DNA of 64,000 nt from NCBI GenBank assembly GCA_030765065.1, contig CM060979.1, positions 15,901,001 to 15,965,000 on the forward strand. The letters are read 5' to 3'. The stretch is from Deroplatys truncata. Its lineage: Eukaryota; Arthropoda; Insecta; Mantodea; Mantidae. The notes beneath the pieces are model-generated. The model was not told the origin of the DNA. It saw only the letters and a program-made list of their open reading frames with translations, and made no database searches. Position numbers and translations under genes: made by a program. Below are positions 44,995 through 56,925 of this stretch, one piece after another (the first letter of the stretch is position 1; every line of letters starts with the position of its first letter).

Positions 44995-45917
44995 GCGTCA
45001 ATTTTAAGTAGTTTGTATTGAAGGAATTGTATTATATTTGAACTGTTTGGGAGCCGAACCTTGAAGTAGTTGCAACCGCACGTATGGTAAACAGTTTCCG
45101 GTAGCCTTCGCCCCAAAAATGTACTTTATGGTGGCCTTTGCCCAAAGTTTAAAAAAAATATTAACTTTGTAATTTTGACTGTTTCTTTATATATTTATGT
45201 TACCTCGGCTGCGTCAGTATTATTGTTAGAGACACGTTTCTCTTAGCGGGGTTGTGATGCGACAAGAATGTAGGCTTACACAGATTATAATTTTACTTCA
45301 CTCCTTTTATTAATGCTTGACACGATTTAAATAACACTTCACTGATATAGAGAGCTGTGAGATTCGTTTATTAATTAATTGCACTTTTTAACATGTAAAC
45401 TTATCTTTTGTCTCACACGAATACATATCATACTTCTTGAGGACACCTTTTGCGTCTGGTTAGTAACGCTCTCTGCAGGCAACTGAACTCTAAATTTGTA
45501 AATGTTTCTCCTTTTCAGTTTCTGATTGGCTAATCCTACTCCAATAGAATACCTTCATTTAACTAAAGCTTTTTCTGGTTGTTAATTGGCTATTTTATAA
45601 ACTGTCACTAAAATTATATTATTGTTGCTCCAATAATGACTAGTAGCATTATTAAACATTCTTACTCATTATTGTCTCAAGCTTACCCCATTGTTAGCAA
45701 CTTTTAACCTATTATTCTCACAGCTCCTACATTATTAAATTACGATGCATTCACATAACATTATTAAACATGTTTACAATAATATAAGCATATGCAATGA
45801 CTGTAATATACATTTTACAAATTATTACATATACATATTGCTTTAAGGCGGGCTGTTATTGAATTTACATATTATATAACTTGACTGAAATCATTAAGTG
45901 TTAAAACTATTGCCTCA
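44995..45917 (-). mobile_element. LTR-2 copy, solo
   Basis: Inverted relative to 8.4 kb: TGAGGCAATAGTTTTAACAC starts at 45917 on the minus strand. The GACGCAGCCGAGGTAACAT and GGTAAACAGTTTCC blocks and primer-like sequences near 45045 follow. Confidence 0.7.
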
Positions 45918-46270
45918 AGCTGGAAGCTGTATAATATATTCGAGCTTGAATTATGTGGCGCTCCGGGAATTTAGGTTGTTATTTGTTATTTTCTATCTAC
46001 TGCTGAAATCTGTAAACAGTTTTACGTTTGGAATACCATTAATTTATTTTTAATTTTCTTGACTTTCTCCAACAGCTATGGGACTCTTTCTTTCAATATT
46101 TATTTAGAAATGTGATTATTTTTACAGTTTTCAATTTTACATAATTATTTGTTATTAAAATTTTAATTTCCTCTTTATTTAAACTGATAATCTTAACAAA
46201 ATCTCAAGAACGACTTTTTAATAATTAGTACGTTCCGAATTCTTTTATCTTATTTCTAATATTATGTTAA
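45918..46270. other. AT-rich stretch, nothing recognised
   Basis: No gene or repeat family assigned. Confidence 0.4.
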
Positions 46271-46271
46271 T

Positions 46272-47084
46272 ACTTTCTGTACCACGTATAGTAAGTAGGG
46301 GAAGTAGTGTATTCCAACCAAAACTTCGATACCGAGATTTCACCGGAAATACATGTTTTGAGACCCCTGAATCCAAAAAAAGCATTTTTGGAAATATGTC
46401 CGTGTGTGTGACTGTGAACAGCATAACTTAGAAACGAACAGTCGGATTAACACCAAATTTGGTATTTAGGTTCAGTATCTTCCAGAGACGCGACACGAAG
46501 GTTTTCAAGAAAATCCCCTCACCCCAGATTACCCTCTACATGGAAGATTTTTCGAAAATTTTAATTTTCTCAAAAATGGCTCTAACGATTTTGATCAAAA
46601 TATCATATGTTTAAGATATTTTAATGGCAAATGAAATGTATATCTCGAATTTTCTGGGAATGTCTCCAAAAGTATTCTTCATTGTGAACGACTTTTGCAT
46701 AACTGGTAAACCATAAGAGACAGACAAAATTTTACTGCACAAAAAATGTAGATCGCGTTAAAATACACAACTTATGTCATATACATTTTTTTTGTTGAGT
46801 GAATCACCTAGCAACCAGCTATTAAGAGATATGTCGATGCTTAAAGGCTACTGTATTTCTATATTGCCGTTGCAAATACAAAACAAGGGGAACATAGTGG
46901 GCCTTAAGCGATGGTCAAATATTTTTAGAACTGGTCACTATGTGTAAAATGTAATTCTTTTTCCATGTCAAAAGATCGTTTCTGCAAATGTTTATCTCGA
47001 TTAATATGAAATAGATGGAGAATAGGAGTTTGTAAAAATAGTTTGTACAAGAATAGAGAAAGTCATGTGAGTGTAACACATCAG
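46272..47084 (+). mobile_element. family H1/H2 mosaic copy
   Basis: Forward copy from ACTTTCTGTACCACGTATAG. It is H1-like to about 46805, then switches to a different 3' block (CAAACAAGGGGAACATAG-like) and ends with AATAGAGAAAGTCATGTGAG and CATCAGA. Mosaic structure suggests recombination between copies. Confidence 0.65.
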
Positions 47085-47488
47085 ATTTTTAGAAAAAGAT
47101 CCGTGTGTGTGTCTGTGAATAGCATAACTCAAAAACAAAAGGTTGGATTAATACTTGGTATTTAAGTTAAATATCCTCCAAAGATGTGACACGATTTTCA
47201 AAAAAAAAAAAAAATCCCACATCCTAAACTACCCTTTACATGGAACATTTTTTCGAAATTTTTTTATTTTCTAAAAAAACTCTAACGATGTTGATTAAAA
47301 TACGACATTAAAGATATTTACGTCACAAATAAAATGCATATCTTGAGTTCTCTGGGAATAACCTTCCTTCATTCGAAAGGAATAGTACATGCAAGGGGAA
47401 TTGGTAGACCTTAAGCGATAGTCAAATATTTTAAGAGCTGGTTGCAATGTGGAGTAATCCATTTACTTTGTATGTCCAGGACAAAAAA
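47085..47488 (+). mobile_element. family H2 fragments
   Basis: Forward pieces (CGTGTGTGTGTCTGTGAATA, AACATTTTTTCGAAATT) joined to a reverse H1 piece (CTTAAGCGATAGTCAAAT) near 47405. Confidence 0.5.
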
Positions 47489-47489
47489 A

Positions 47490-48369
47490 TCTGATGTGTT
47501 ACACTCACATGACTTTCTCTACTCTTGTACAAACTATTTTTACAAACGCTAATTCTCCATCTACTTCATGTTAATCGAGATAAACATTTGCAGAGTCTAA
47601 CTTATTGCTAATTTTCTTGTAGATGTAAGGGGAATATATATTTACAAGGGCAAATACAGTAGCCTTTAAGCATATACATATCTCTTAATAGCTGGTTGCT
47701 AGGTGCAGCACCATTCCGTTTGCCACAGATTAATACTCTTTGCATATCCAAGAAAAAAAAATGAATAACGAATTCCCATTTGAGAAAATAAGTATTGAAA
47801 AATTTAAGGGAATAACAAGCAATATCTCGAAAATGGTTCACTCAACAAAAAAAATGTATATGACATAAATTGTGTATTTTAACGCGATCTACATTTGTTG
47901 TGTAGTAAAATTTTGTGTATCTCTTATGGTTTACCAGTTATACAAAAGTCGTTCACAATAAAGAATACTTTTGGAGACATTCCCAGAAAATTCAAGATAT
48001 ACATGTTATTTGCCATAAAAATGTCTTAAATATATAGTGCTTTAATCAAAATCGTTAGAGCCATTTTTGAGAAAATTAAAATTTTCGAAAAATATTCCAT
48101 GTAAAGGGTAATCTGGGGTGGGGGATTTTCTTGAAAACCTTCGTGTCGCATCTCTGGAAGATACTGAACCTAAACACTAAGTTTGGTGTTTATCCGACTG
48201 TTCGTTTCTGAGTTATGCTGTTCACAGATACACACACGGACATGTTACCAAAAATGCTTTTTTTTTGGATTCAGGAGGTCTCAAAATATACATTTCCAGT
48301 GAAATCTCGGTATCGAATTTTTGAGTGGAATACAATACTTCCCCTACTTACTGTACTAGTAGAGAAAGT
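47490..48369 (-). mobile_element. family H1 copy, full length
   Basis: Reverse H1, TCTGATGTGTTACACTCACA at left in an A-run, ACTAGTAGAGAAAGT at right, short CA tract at 48230-48238. Confidence 0.8.
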
Positions 48370-49035
48370 AATAAGTTTTAGTAAGCATAGTTTGTACAAC
48401 ACTAATGTTTCTTTTTCTTCGTATTCTTATATAGCGTTTGGTTTACCTTTTTGTTTGATCAGGTGAATATTAGAATCTCATATAATAGAAAGTATAATTT
48501 AGAAAGTGAAATGAAATGTTTTGCATGTGTCTAGATATAGCTTCAGTAATTTTGTACACATTCGCAGTGTAGTAAAATGTCAGTTACCGCTATATGGGAA
48601 TAGCGATATTTTATTGCAATGGATGTTTGTAGCTATCTCGGCACCGTATGTGCATGATGCCATAAAGAGGCCATCAGCTGCTTTGTAACCATGGGAAACC
48701 AGCTCTGTGTAGCCACAAAGTAAATAATGGTCCTAGTTGCATTACCTTACCTCATCAACGTGACAAAAGCTAATCGTAATAACCTCGTAACCTAGGTTCA
48801 CAGGAACTCAGTTCCTTTGATTAGGGACCAAATTTCAAATAACAACATAGGGAGCGTCATAATCCCCGCTCACGTTACCCACACATTCGTGAGATAATGC
48901 GGGAGTGAAACTATTTTTACAAAATCCTCCACTTTACCTCTCCAATTTTTAAACACATTCAGGCAATGTATCTCTGAAAATCCAAACTCCAGTTTTCTTC
49001 TGATTGCTTTTACCTCTGTCAGAACATAAAATATT
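48370..49035. other. no gene seen
   Basis: Unique-looking, moderate A+T. No open frame, splice or RNA signature recognised. Confidence 0.4.
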
Positions 49036-49037
49036 TT

Positions 49038-49335
49038 AGGGAGCACGGACGGTGGGGTAGCAGTGCTGTCATTTCCTGCTCTCGTGCAGAAGGTTCGGGG
49101 TTCGATTACCGGCTTTGGGGTGGCGATCTTAAGTCGGTCCTATCCACGCCTTTATCTCTGAGTTGATCATTTGAAATAATCCCAAAGGTCTAATGTGGTT
49201 CAGACTCCACGGTAAAAGCTGTAGGTCTTCTCATTCAACCGCCATCCTCATCATCATCTTACCATAGGTCATCGCTTGGTGGAATGAGGCAAAACCCCGA
49301 AGGTCAAACGCTATTCAGGGAGCGTTAGAAACGAC
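49038..49335 (+). mobile_element. tRNA-like SINE
   Basis: B box-like GGGGTTCGATTACCGG near 49095, a weak A box region GGTGGGGTAGCAG, then a body with GCCATCCTCATCATCATC and CGAAGGTCAAACGC. It ends beside LTR-2. Confidence 0.5.
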
Positions 49336-49369
49336 GATGAGATTTAAACGAGCTATGTTGATGAAGGTA

Positions 49370-50141
49370 GTTTCTGCCCCACGTATGTAAGCCAATTTGA
49401 AGTCGGAGTTGTATTGTATTTCGACTGTTGGGGAGCCGAACTTGAAGTAGTTGCAACCGCACGTAAGCTACCCGGTAGCGTTCGCCCCAAGTTTGCCTCG
49501 GCTGCGTCAGTATTATTGTTAGAGACATGGATTTCTTTGCAGGGAGTAGTGCGGCTAAGAATGTAGGCTTACACAGATTATAATTTGTACTTCACTCCAT
49601 TTATTAATTCTTTAAACGATTAAAATAACACTTCACTGATATAGAAAGCTGTAAGATTCTTTTATTAATTACTTGCACTTTAACACGTAAACTATTTTCG
49701 TCTCACACTGAATACGTATTAAACTTCTCGAGGACGCGTTTCGCGTCCGGTTAGTAACGCTGTCTACAAGCAACAGACTTCTGAATTTGTACAATTTGCC
49801 CTATTTCAGTTTCTGATTGGCTAATCCTACTCAAATAGAATACTTTTATTAAACTTAAGCTTCTTTCTGGTTGTTGATTGACTATTTTATAAACTGTCTC
49901 AATAATTACATTATTGTTTCCAAGAATGACTAGTAGCATTATTAAAGCTTTTAATTCGGTATTGCCTCAAGGCTACCTCATTGTTAGCAACTTTAAACCT
50001 ATAACATAAACATTAATACTATGACTGTTACATGCATTTTATATATTATATTATGCACATATTGCTTTAAGGCGGAATTGTATTATATTTTATATTATAT
50101 AATTAGACTGATGTCATTTAAGTGTTAAAAATACTGCCTCA
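49370..50141 (-). mobile_element. LTR-2 copy, shortened
   Basis: Minus-strand copy starting TGAGGCAGTATTTTTAACAC at 50141 and ending near 49395 before a primer-like TGGCTTACATACGTGGGGC (minus, 49393-49374). It lacks part of the 5' third relative to other copies. Confidence 0.68.
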
Positions 50142-50155
50142 ATGTCAAAACTATT

Positions 50156-50430
50156 TTTACTTTTCCTGCTACGTTCTAGTAGTATAAAAGGTCTTTTGCA
50201 TTCCACATACAATTTTTATATATAGATTTCACCAGAATTACACGTTTTGAAACATCCTGAATAAAAGAAAGCCTTGTTAGGCGAAAAGGACTGTGTGAGA
50301 ACGACATAAATCAAATGAAAATTCAGTTTTTACATCAAACTTGGCATTTAAGTCCAAAGTCTTTCAAGAATGCGACAAGAAGACTTTGAACAAACTCTCC
50401 AACTGTAAATTAACCTTTATATTCCTTATT
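50156..50430 (+). mobile_element. family H2 fragment
   Basis: Forward 5' part (TACTTTTCCTGCTACGTTC to AATTAACCTTTATATTCC), cut by the nested H1 group. Confidence 0.5.
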
Positions 50431-50560
50431 ACTTTCTCTACTACGTATAGTAAGTAGGGGAAGTATTGTATTCCACCCAAAAATTCGATACCGAAATTTC
50501 ACCGGAAATATATTTTTTGAGACCCCCGGAATAAAAAAAAAGCATTTTTGGAAACATATC

Positions 50561-50602
<42 letters not shown>

Positions 50603-51595
50603 GTGTCTGTGAACAACTTAACTCAGAAACGAACAGTCGGATAAACACCAAACTTGGTATTTAGGTTCAGTATCTTTCAGAGATGCGACACGAAGGTTTT
50701 CAAGAAAATCCCCCCACTCCAGATTACCCTTTACATGGAAGATTTTTCGAACATTTTAATTTTCTCAAAAATGGCTCTAACTATTTTGATTAAAATATCA
50801 TATGTTTAAGATATTTTCACGACAAATGAAATGTATATCTCGAATTTTCTGAGAATGTCTCCAAAAGTATTCTTCATTATGAACGACTTTTGCATAACTG
50901 GTAAACCATAAGAGATAGACAAAATTTTACTACACAAAAATGTAGATCGCGTTAAAATACACAATTTATGTCATATACATTTTTTTTTACTTTCTCTACT
51001 ACGTATAGTAAGTAGGGGAAGTATTGCATTGCACCCAAAAATTCGATACCGAGATTTCGCCGGAAATACATGTTTTGAGACCTCCTGAATCCAATAAAAG
51101 CATTTTTGGAAACATGTCCGTGTGTGTGTGTCTGTGTGTGTGTGTGTGTGTGTCTGTGAACAGCATAACTCAAAAACGAACAGTCAGATAAGCACCAAAC
51201 TTGGTATTTAGGTTCAGTATCTTCCAGAGATGCGACACGAAGGTTTTCAAGAAAATCCCCCCACCCCAGACTACCCTTTACATGGAAGATTTTTCGAAAA
51301 TTTTAATTTTCTCAAAAATGGCTCTAACGATTTTGATGAAAATATCATATGTTTAAGATAATGTCATGAGAAATGAAATGTATATCTCGAATTTTCTGGG
51401 AATGTCTCCAAGGGTATTCTTTATTGTGAACGACTTTTGCATAACTGGTAAACCATAAGAGATAGACAAAATTTTACTACACAAAAAATGTAGATCGCGT
51501 TAAAATACACAACTTATGTCATATACATTTCTTTTGTTGAGTGAACCGTTTTCGAGATATTGCTTGATATTTCCTTAAATTTTCCAATACTTATT

Positions 51596-53385
51596 ACTTT
51601 CTCTACTACGTATAGTAAGTAGGGAAAGTATTGCATTCCACCCAAAAATTCGATACCGAGATTTCACCGGAAATACACGTTTTGAGACCTCCTGAATCCA
51701 AAAAAATCTGATGTGTTACACTCACATGACTTTCTCTACTCTTGTACAATCTATTTTTACAAACGCCTATTCTCCATATGCTTTATGTTAATCGAGATAT
51801 CGAGATGTCAATCTTATTGCTAATTTTCTTGTAGATGCAAGGGGAATATGGTAGCTTTTAAGCGATGGTCAAATATTTTAACGCTGGTTGCTATGTGTCG
51901 AATTTCATTCTCTTTGCAAGTCCAGGACATAAAAAAATGAATAACGAATTTGAGAAAAAGTATAAGTATTGGAAAATTTAAGGGAATAACAAGCAATATC
52001 TCGAAAACGGTTCACTCAACAAAAGAAATGTATATAACATAAGTTGTGTATTTTAACGAGATCAACATTTTTTGTGTAGTAAAATTTTGTCTATCTCTTA
52101 TGGTTTACCAGTTATGCAAAAGTCGTTCACAATGAAGAATACTTTTGGAGACATTCCCAGAAAATTCGAGATATACATTTCATTTCTCATGGCATTATCT
52201 TAAACATATGATATTTTAAACAAAATCGTTAGAGCCATTTTTGAGAAAATTAAAATTTTCGAAAAATGTTCCATGTAAAGGGTAGTCTGGGGTGGGGGGA
52301 TTTTCTTGAAAACCTTCGTGTCGCATCTCTGGAAGATACTGAACCTAAATACCAAGTTTGGTGTTTATCCGACTGTTCGTTTTTGAGTTATGCTGTTCAC
52401 ACACACACAGACACACACACACAGACACACACACACACAGACACACACACACACAGACACACAGACACACACACGGACATGTTTCCAAAAATGCTTTTTT
52501 TGGATTCAGGAGGTCTCAAAACATGTATTTCCGGTGAAATCTCGGTATCGAATTTTTGGGTGGAATGCAATACTTCCCGTACTTACTATACGTAGTAGAG
52601 AAAGTAAAAAGCATTTTTAGAAACATGTCCGTGTGTGTGTGTCTGTGTGTCTGTGTGTGTGTGTGTCTGTGTGTGTGTCTGTGTGTGTGTGAACAGCATA
52701 ACTCAAAAACGAACAATCGGATAAGCACCAAACTTGGTATTTAGGTTCAGTATCTTCCAGAGATGCGACACGAAGGTTTTCAAGAAAATCCCCCCACCCC
52801 AGACTACCCTTTACATGGAAGATTTTTCGAAAATTTTAATTTTCTCAAAAATGGCTCTAACGATTTTGATTAAAATATCATATGTTTAAGATATTTTTAT
52901 GACAAATAAAATGTATATCTTGAATTTCCTGGGAATGTCTCCAAAAGTATTCTTCATTGTGAACGACTTTTGCATAACTGGTAAACCATAAGAGATAGAC
53001 AAAACTTTACTACACAAAAAATGTAGATCGCGTTAAAATACACAACTTATGTCATATACATTTCTTTTGTTGAGTGAACCGTTTTCGAGATATTGCTTGT
53101 TATTTCCTTAAATTTTACAATACTTATACTTTTTCTCAAATTCGTTATTCATTTTTTTTATGTTCTGGACATGCAAAGAGAATGGAATGCGCCACATAGC
53201 AACCACCGTTAAAATATTTGACTATCGCTTAAAAGCTACCATATTTCCCTTGCATCTAAAAGAAAATTACCAATAAGATTGACATCTCGATATCTCGATT
53301 AACATGAAGCATATGGAGAATAAGCGTTTGTAAAATTAGATTGTACAAGAGTAGAGAAAGTCATGTGAGTGTAACACATCAGATT
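51596..53385 (+). mobile_element. family H1 copy C, third level
   Basis: Occupies 51596-51706 and 52606-53385, about 0.89 kb in total. It broke in the A-run of CCTGAATCCAAAAAA/GCATTTTT. An interrupted GT tract lies at 52630-52690. Confidence 0.85.
51707..52605 (-). mobile_element. family H1 copy D, innermost, intact
   Basis: Uninterrupted 899-bp reverse H1 from TCTGATGTGTTACACTCACA to ACGTAGTAGAGAAAGT. It has an interrupted CA tract at 52399-52472 and the longest version of the recurring open frame (52266-52595, 109 codons). This is the best single reference copy in the window. Confidence 0.9.
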
Positions 53386-53976
53386 TTACTTTTTCTCAAA
53401 TGCGTTATTCATTTTTTTTATGTCCTGGACATGCACAGAGAATGGAATGCGCCACATAGCAACCAGCGTTAAAATATTTGACTGTCGCTTAAAAGCTACC
53501 ATATTTCCCTTGCATCTACAAGAAAATTACCAATAAGATTGACATCTCGATATCTCGATTAACATGAAGCACATGGAGAATAAGCGTTTGTAAAAATACT
53601 TTGTATAAGAGTAGAGAAAGTCATGTGAGTGTAACACATCAGATTTTTTTTTTTTTTTTTTTTTTTGTTTGTTGAGTGAACCATTTTCGAGATATTGCTT
53701 GTTATTCCCTTATATTTGCCAATACTTTTCTCAAATGGGAATTCGTTATTAATTTTTTTATGTCCTGGATATACAAAGAGAATGGAATACGCCACATAGC
53801 AACCAGATCTTAAAACATTTGACTATCGCTTAAAGCCTACCAATTCCCCTTGCATCTACAAGAAAATTAGCAATAAGATTAACATCTCGATTAACATGAA
53901 GCATATGGAGAATAAGCGTTTGTAAAAATAGTTTGTACAAGAGTAGAGAAAGTCATGTGAGTGTAACACATCAGAA

Positions 53977-54834
53977 TTTTTTTTAGGGAACGTCTACGGC
54001 AATTTTTATTACCTTTCCCCATTTAGGTTTGCGCTTCTCGAATCACAAGAAATGTAATAAAATGAGATAATTAACAACATTGGCACGCCTTCCCTGAGAA
54101 GTTTGAAGTAATGGGACAGAAGGCGTGGTGCAAGATGTCGTCGAGAACGTCGTCTTGGGGGTTCCGCCCTCGAGGATGAAGCGTCGTTTCAATTACTAGC
54201 GCGACATATTTCCTGAGCCTCCCCTTGCTGCAAGAACCGGCTAAGAAACGCACACTGGCATCCCAAGTTAATTCCGTCCCGTCCTCACAGCACGACAGTG
54301 TACTTTATTAGCGAGTATAGTTGTTCTTTTCATTTAAACGTTAGGCTTACACACTCGTATTGTATATTTCATATTAATACTTTAAAATATTATTTCTTTA
54401 ACTGCTTAGGTATAAATTGTAGATGGACTCTTGCACATTACGTTTTGAGATTCGCCAAATAGTTGTTCGTGTGTTTCTTTTTCCTTTTTTTAAATTTATT
54501 AATAATATCTACCATGCCCCATAAATTAAATGCTTTATAGAAACACGACAATTCAATTATTTGAACGCAAAATTAACATTCCTATACACTTTATTATTAA
54601 CAATGTGTTCACAACTTCAAAACTTACTCTTTTAAGAAATTAAAAACGGATATATGCATAGGTATTATTGAGAATGCTATATTCGTTTGCTTACAACTGT
54701 TCAAAATGAGCGAAATTCACTCTAAAAGTTAACTCTTAACGAAACTCACAAACTGTCTCAAGTGTGTTTTAATTTTCTCATTATAGTGGGCTGGAGCGTG
54801 GTGCTCTTTCGAGGAGACGATGTACTTTTTCGAG
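53977..54834. other. non-repetitive stretch, no gene recognised
   Basis: 54080-54300 is G+C richer (GTCGTCGAGAACGTCGTC, CCGCCCTCGAGGATGAAG). The rest is AT-rich. No supported coding frame. Confidence 0.35.
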
Positions 54835-55713
54835 GCTGTTCCCAGAAAATTCAAGATACACAGTTGGTCATGTAAATACCTTAATACACGGTATTTTAAT
54901 TTTCGAGAAAATCAGAAATGACAGACACAACATTTTACAACATGCCTTTCTGTGAAATCTACTTACACGCAAGTAGGTTAAAAGTAAAAAACCCTGATGT
55001 GATTCATTCACATGACTTTCTCTAACCTCTATCTTTTTAATGGAATACTAACTATTCTTAAAAACGCTTGTTTTTTTATCTGCTACGTTTTAAACCAAAT
55101 AAACCTTTACATAAACAGCTACATTACCCATTTGTTATAGATACAAAGAGAACAGCGATAGTCATATGTTTAACAACTGGACGCTATTTGCTGACTTTAA
55201 AATTCCATACTGTTTCCATGACACCGCGAGAAACAACTGAATGTTGAATGGCACTTTAAGGGAATTACCAAGAAATGAGCAATTCGAACCTTTAATAACG
55301 AATATCTCAGAAATGGCTTATGCCACAAAAAAGTTATTTGAAATATATTGTGTGTTTTAAAGAGATCACTTTACCAGTTATACCTACAAGATTATACAAA
55401 ATTGATTCTAAGTGAACTGGACTTCATAGGCTATTCAACGAAAATTCAAAATATACATTTTAGCTATTTGTAATGTGAATATTTTAATATGCGGAATTTT
55501 GATCAAATCGTTAGAGGCATTTTTAGAAGAATAAAACTTTCGAAAAATCTTCCACCTAAAGGATAGTCTAAATGGTATTCATCCGACTTTCTGTTTTTAA
55601 GTTATGTTGTTCACACACACATACAGGGACCATTTTCTAAAAAATACTTGTTTTAGAATTTTTGGTTAGAATGCAATACCCTCTCTACCTAGTACATACG
55701 TGGTAGAGAAAGT
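54835..55713 (-). mobile_element. family H fragment followed by an H2 copy
   Basis: 54835-54990 is a reverse H scrap. 54993-55713 is a reverse H2 from CTGATGTGATTCATTCACAT to TACGTGGTAGAGAAAGT, with the GGACGCTATTTGCTGAC block and no microsatellite. Confidence 0.65.
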
Positions 55714-55734
55714 AGTAAAGTTATGTTTGAAAGT

Positions 55735-56061
55735 GGGAGGGGGCGGCACTTGCAGTTATTGTACGGGGCGTTTAAACTCCTTGAGCCGGCTCACCACCAT
55801 CCGCAGGCTGCAGACCGTCCAGAACCGGGCGCTTCGGATGATCTATAATACCGGGCGTAGATTCCCGTCACACATCCTACACACCCTTGCCGGTCTCCCA
55901 TACATCGTGTACGTGGTGCGGGAGAGAACCCGTACCATGTACACGAAAATTACTCACCATAGCAACCAGCTGGTGCACTCTTTGGGTCGCTATGGCCATA
56001 GGGCGCCAAGGCGGAGAAAGAGTTACCGGTTGCCGAAGGACGGCTTGGGTCCCCAAGGCTG
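55735..56061 (+). pseudogene. non-LTR retrotransposon reverse transcriptase, C-terminal end
   Basis: The frame ending at 56061 reads TIRRLQTVQNRALRMIYNTG, then HILHTLAGLPYIVYVVRERT and LVHSLGRYGHRAPRRRKSYR. The LQTVQNRALRMI stretch and following Cys-poor tail are typical of the C-terminus of jockey/CR1-like LINE reverse transcriptases, after the thumb domain. Only about 100 residues are present, as expected of a 5'-truncated LINE. A second copy lies inverted at 56672-56925. Confidence 0.78.
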
Positions 56062-56091
56062 AGGTCTGCCAATCCTTCACATCAAAAGCTC

Positions 56092-56140
56092 CCCCAAGTT
56101 AAGCAGTATTGGGCTTGGTCACTAGATGGATGAGTGACCA
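56092..56140 (+). other. 5S rRNA-like segment
   Basis: AAGTTAAGCAGTATTGGGC, then TTGGTCACTAGATGGATGAG and TGACC follow the A-box to C-box region of insect 5S rRNA (AAGTTAAGCA..GTCGGGC..GGATGGGTGACC) with scattered mismatches. Related pieces lie inverted at about 56445-56470, 56600-56640 and at 56922-56945. Confidence 0.6.
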
Positions 56141-56671
56141 TCTAGCAATGACCCGCCCTGCTGCCAACTTGCATACCCCCATACCATTACCTAGTTTTCC
56201 ATCCTGCTTCGCTGCCATGCGGCCTGCTTGGCTTGACGACCACACAAGTTAAGCAATCCAGCAATCGAGAACAGGTCGCCCAGGTTTACCTGGGCGGAAT
56301 ATAATCGCTAGGTACTGTGGCTTTATATCCGCTTTACCTGTGCGATAAAGGAGGTTAAAAGAATATACACAAGCTTTTGATGTTTGTCAATCTGTTATGG
56401 GCGGGGTATAGCTTTGTGCACTACCATGGGCGGACTAGCGAGCATGTAGTGACCAAGCCCAATGCTGCTTAACTTGGGCGACCGCTTGTGTGGTCGTCAA
56501 GTTAAGCAGGCCGGCATGGCAGCAAAGCAAGATGGGAATGCTAGGTAATGGGATGGGGGTACTCAAGTTGGCGGGGGGCGGGTCGCTGCTAGATGGTCAC
56601 TTATCCAGCCAGCGACCGGGCCCAATGCTGCTTAACTTGGGGAAGTTTGAGAAATGAGGGATTGGCAGACC

Positions 56672-56925
56672 TCAGCCTCGGGGGCCCAAGCCGTCCTTCG
56701 GCAACCGGTAGCTCTTTCTCCGCCTTGGCGCCTTGTGGTCGTAGCGGCCCAAAGAGTTCACCAGCTGGTTGGTGTGGTAGGTGAGTTTCGTGTACATGGT
56801 ACGGGTCCTCTCTCGCACCACGTCCACGATGTATGGGAGACCGGAATGGGTGTGTAGGATGTGTGACGGGAATCTACGCCCGGTATCATAGATCATCCGA
56901 AGCGCCCTGTTCTGAACGGTTTGCA
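56672..56925 (-). pseudogene. inverted second copy of the LINE C-terminal end
   Basis: Minus-strand frame: QTVQNRALRMIYDTGRRFPS, then LGRYDHKAPRRRKSYRLPKD, ending with a stop at 56672. About 90% like the plus-strand copy. At its 5' edge it joins GCAGTATTGGGCTTGG directly. Confidence 0.78.

Larger units (their letters stand above)
50989..53646 (+). mobile_element. family H1 copy B, second level
   Basis: Occupies 50989-51595 and 53386-53646, about 0.87 kb in total. It broke inside CCAATACTTA/TACTTTTTCTC. Confidence 0.85.
50431..53976 (+). mobile_element. family H1 copy A, outermost of a four-level nest
   Basis: Occupies 50431-50988 and about 53650-53976, about 0.88 kb when the inserts are ignored. 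It broke in the T-run of CATATACATTTTT and resumes with GTTGAGTGAACCATTTTCG. A pure GT tract lies at 50564-50600. Confidence 0.85.

Noticed and set aside
56092-56140. Functional 5S rRNA gene
   Set aside because: Only the internal promoter region is similar. The rest of the 5S molecule is not recognisable and the copy is attached to a LINE end.
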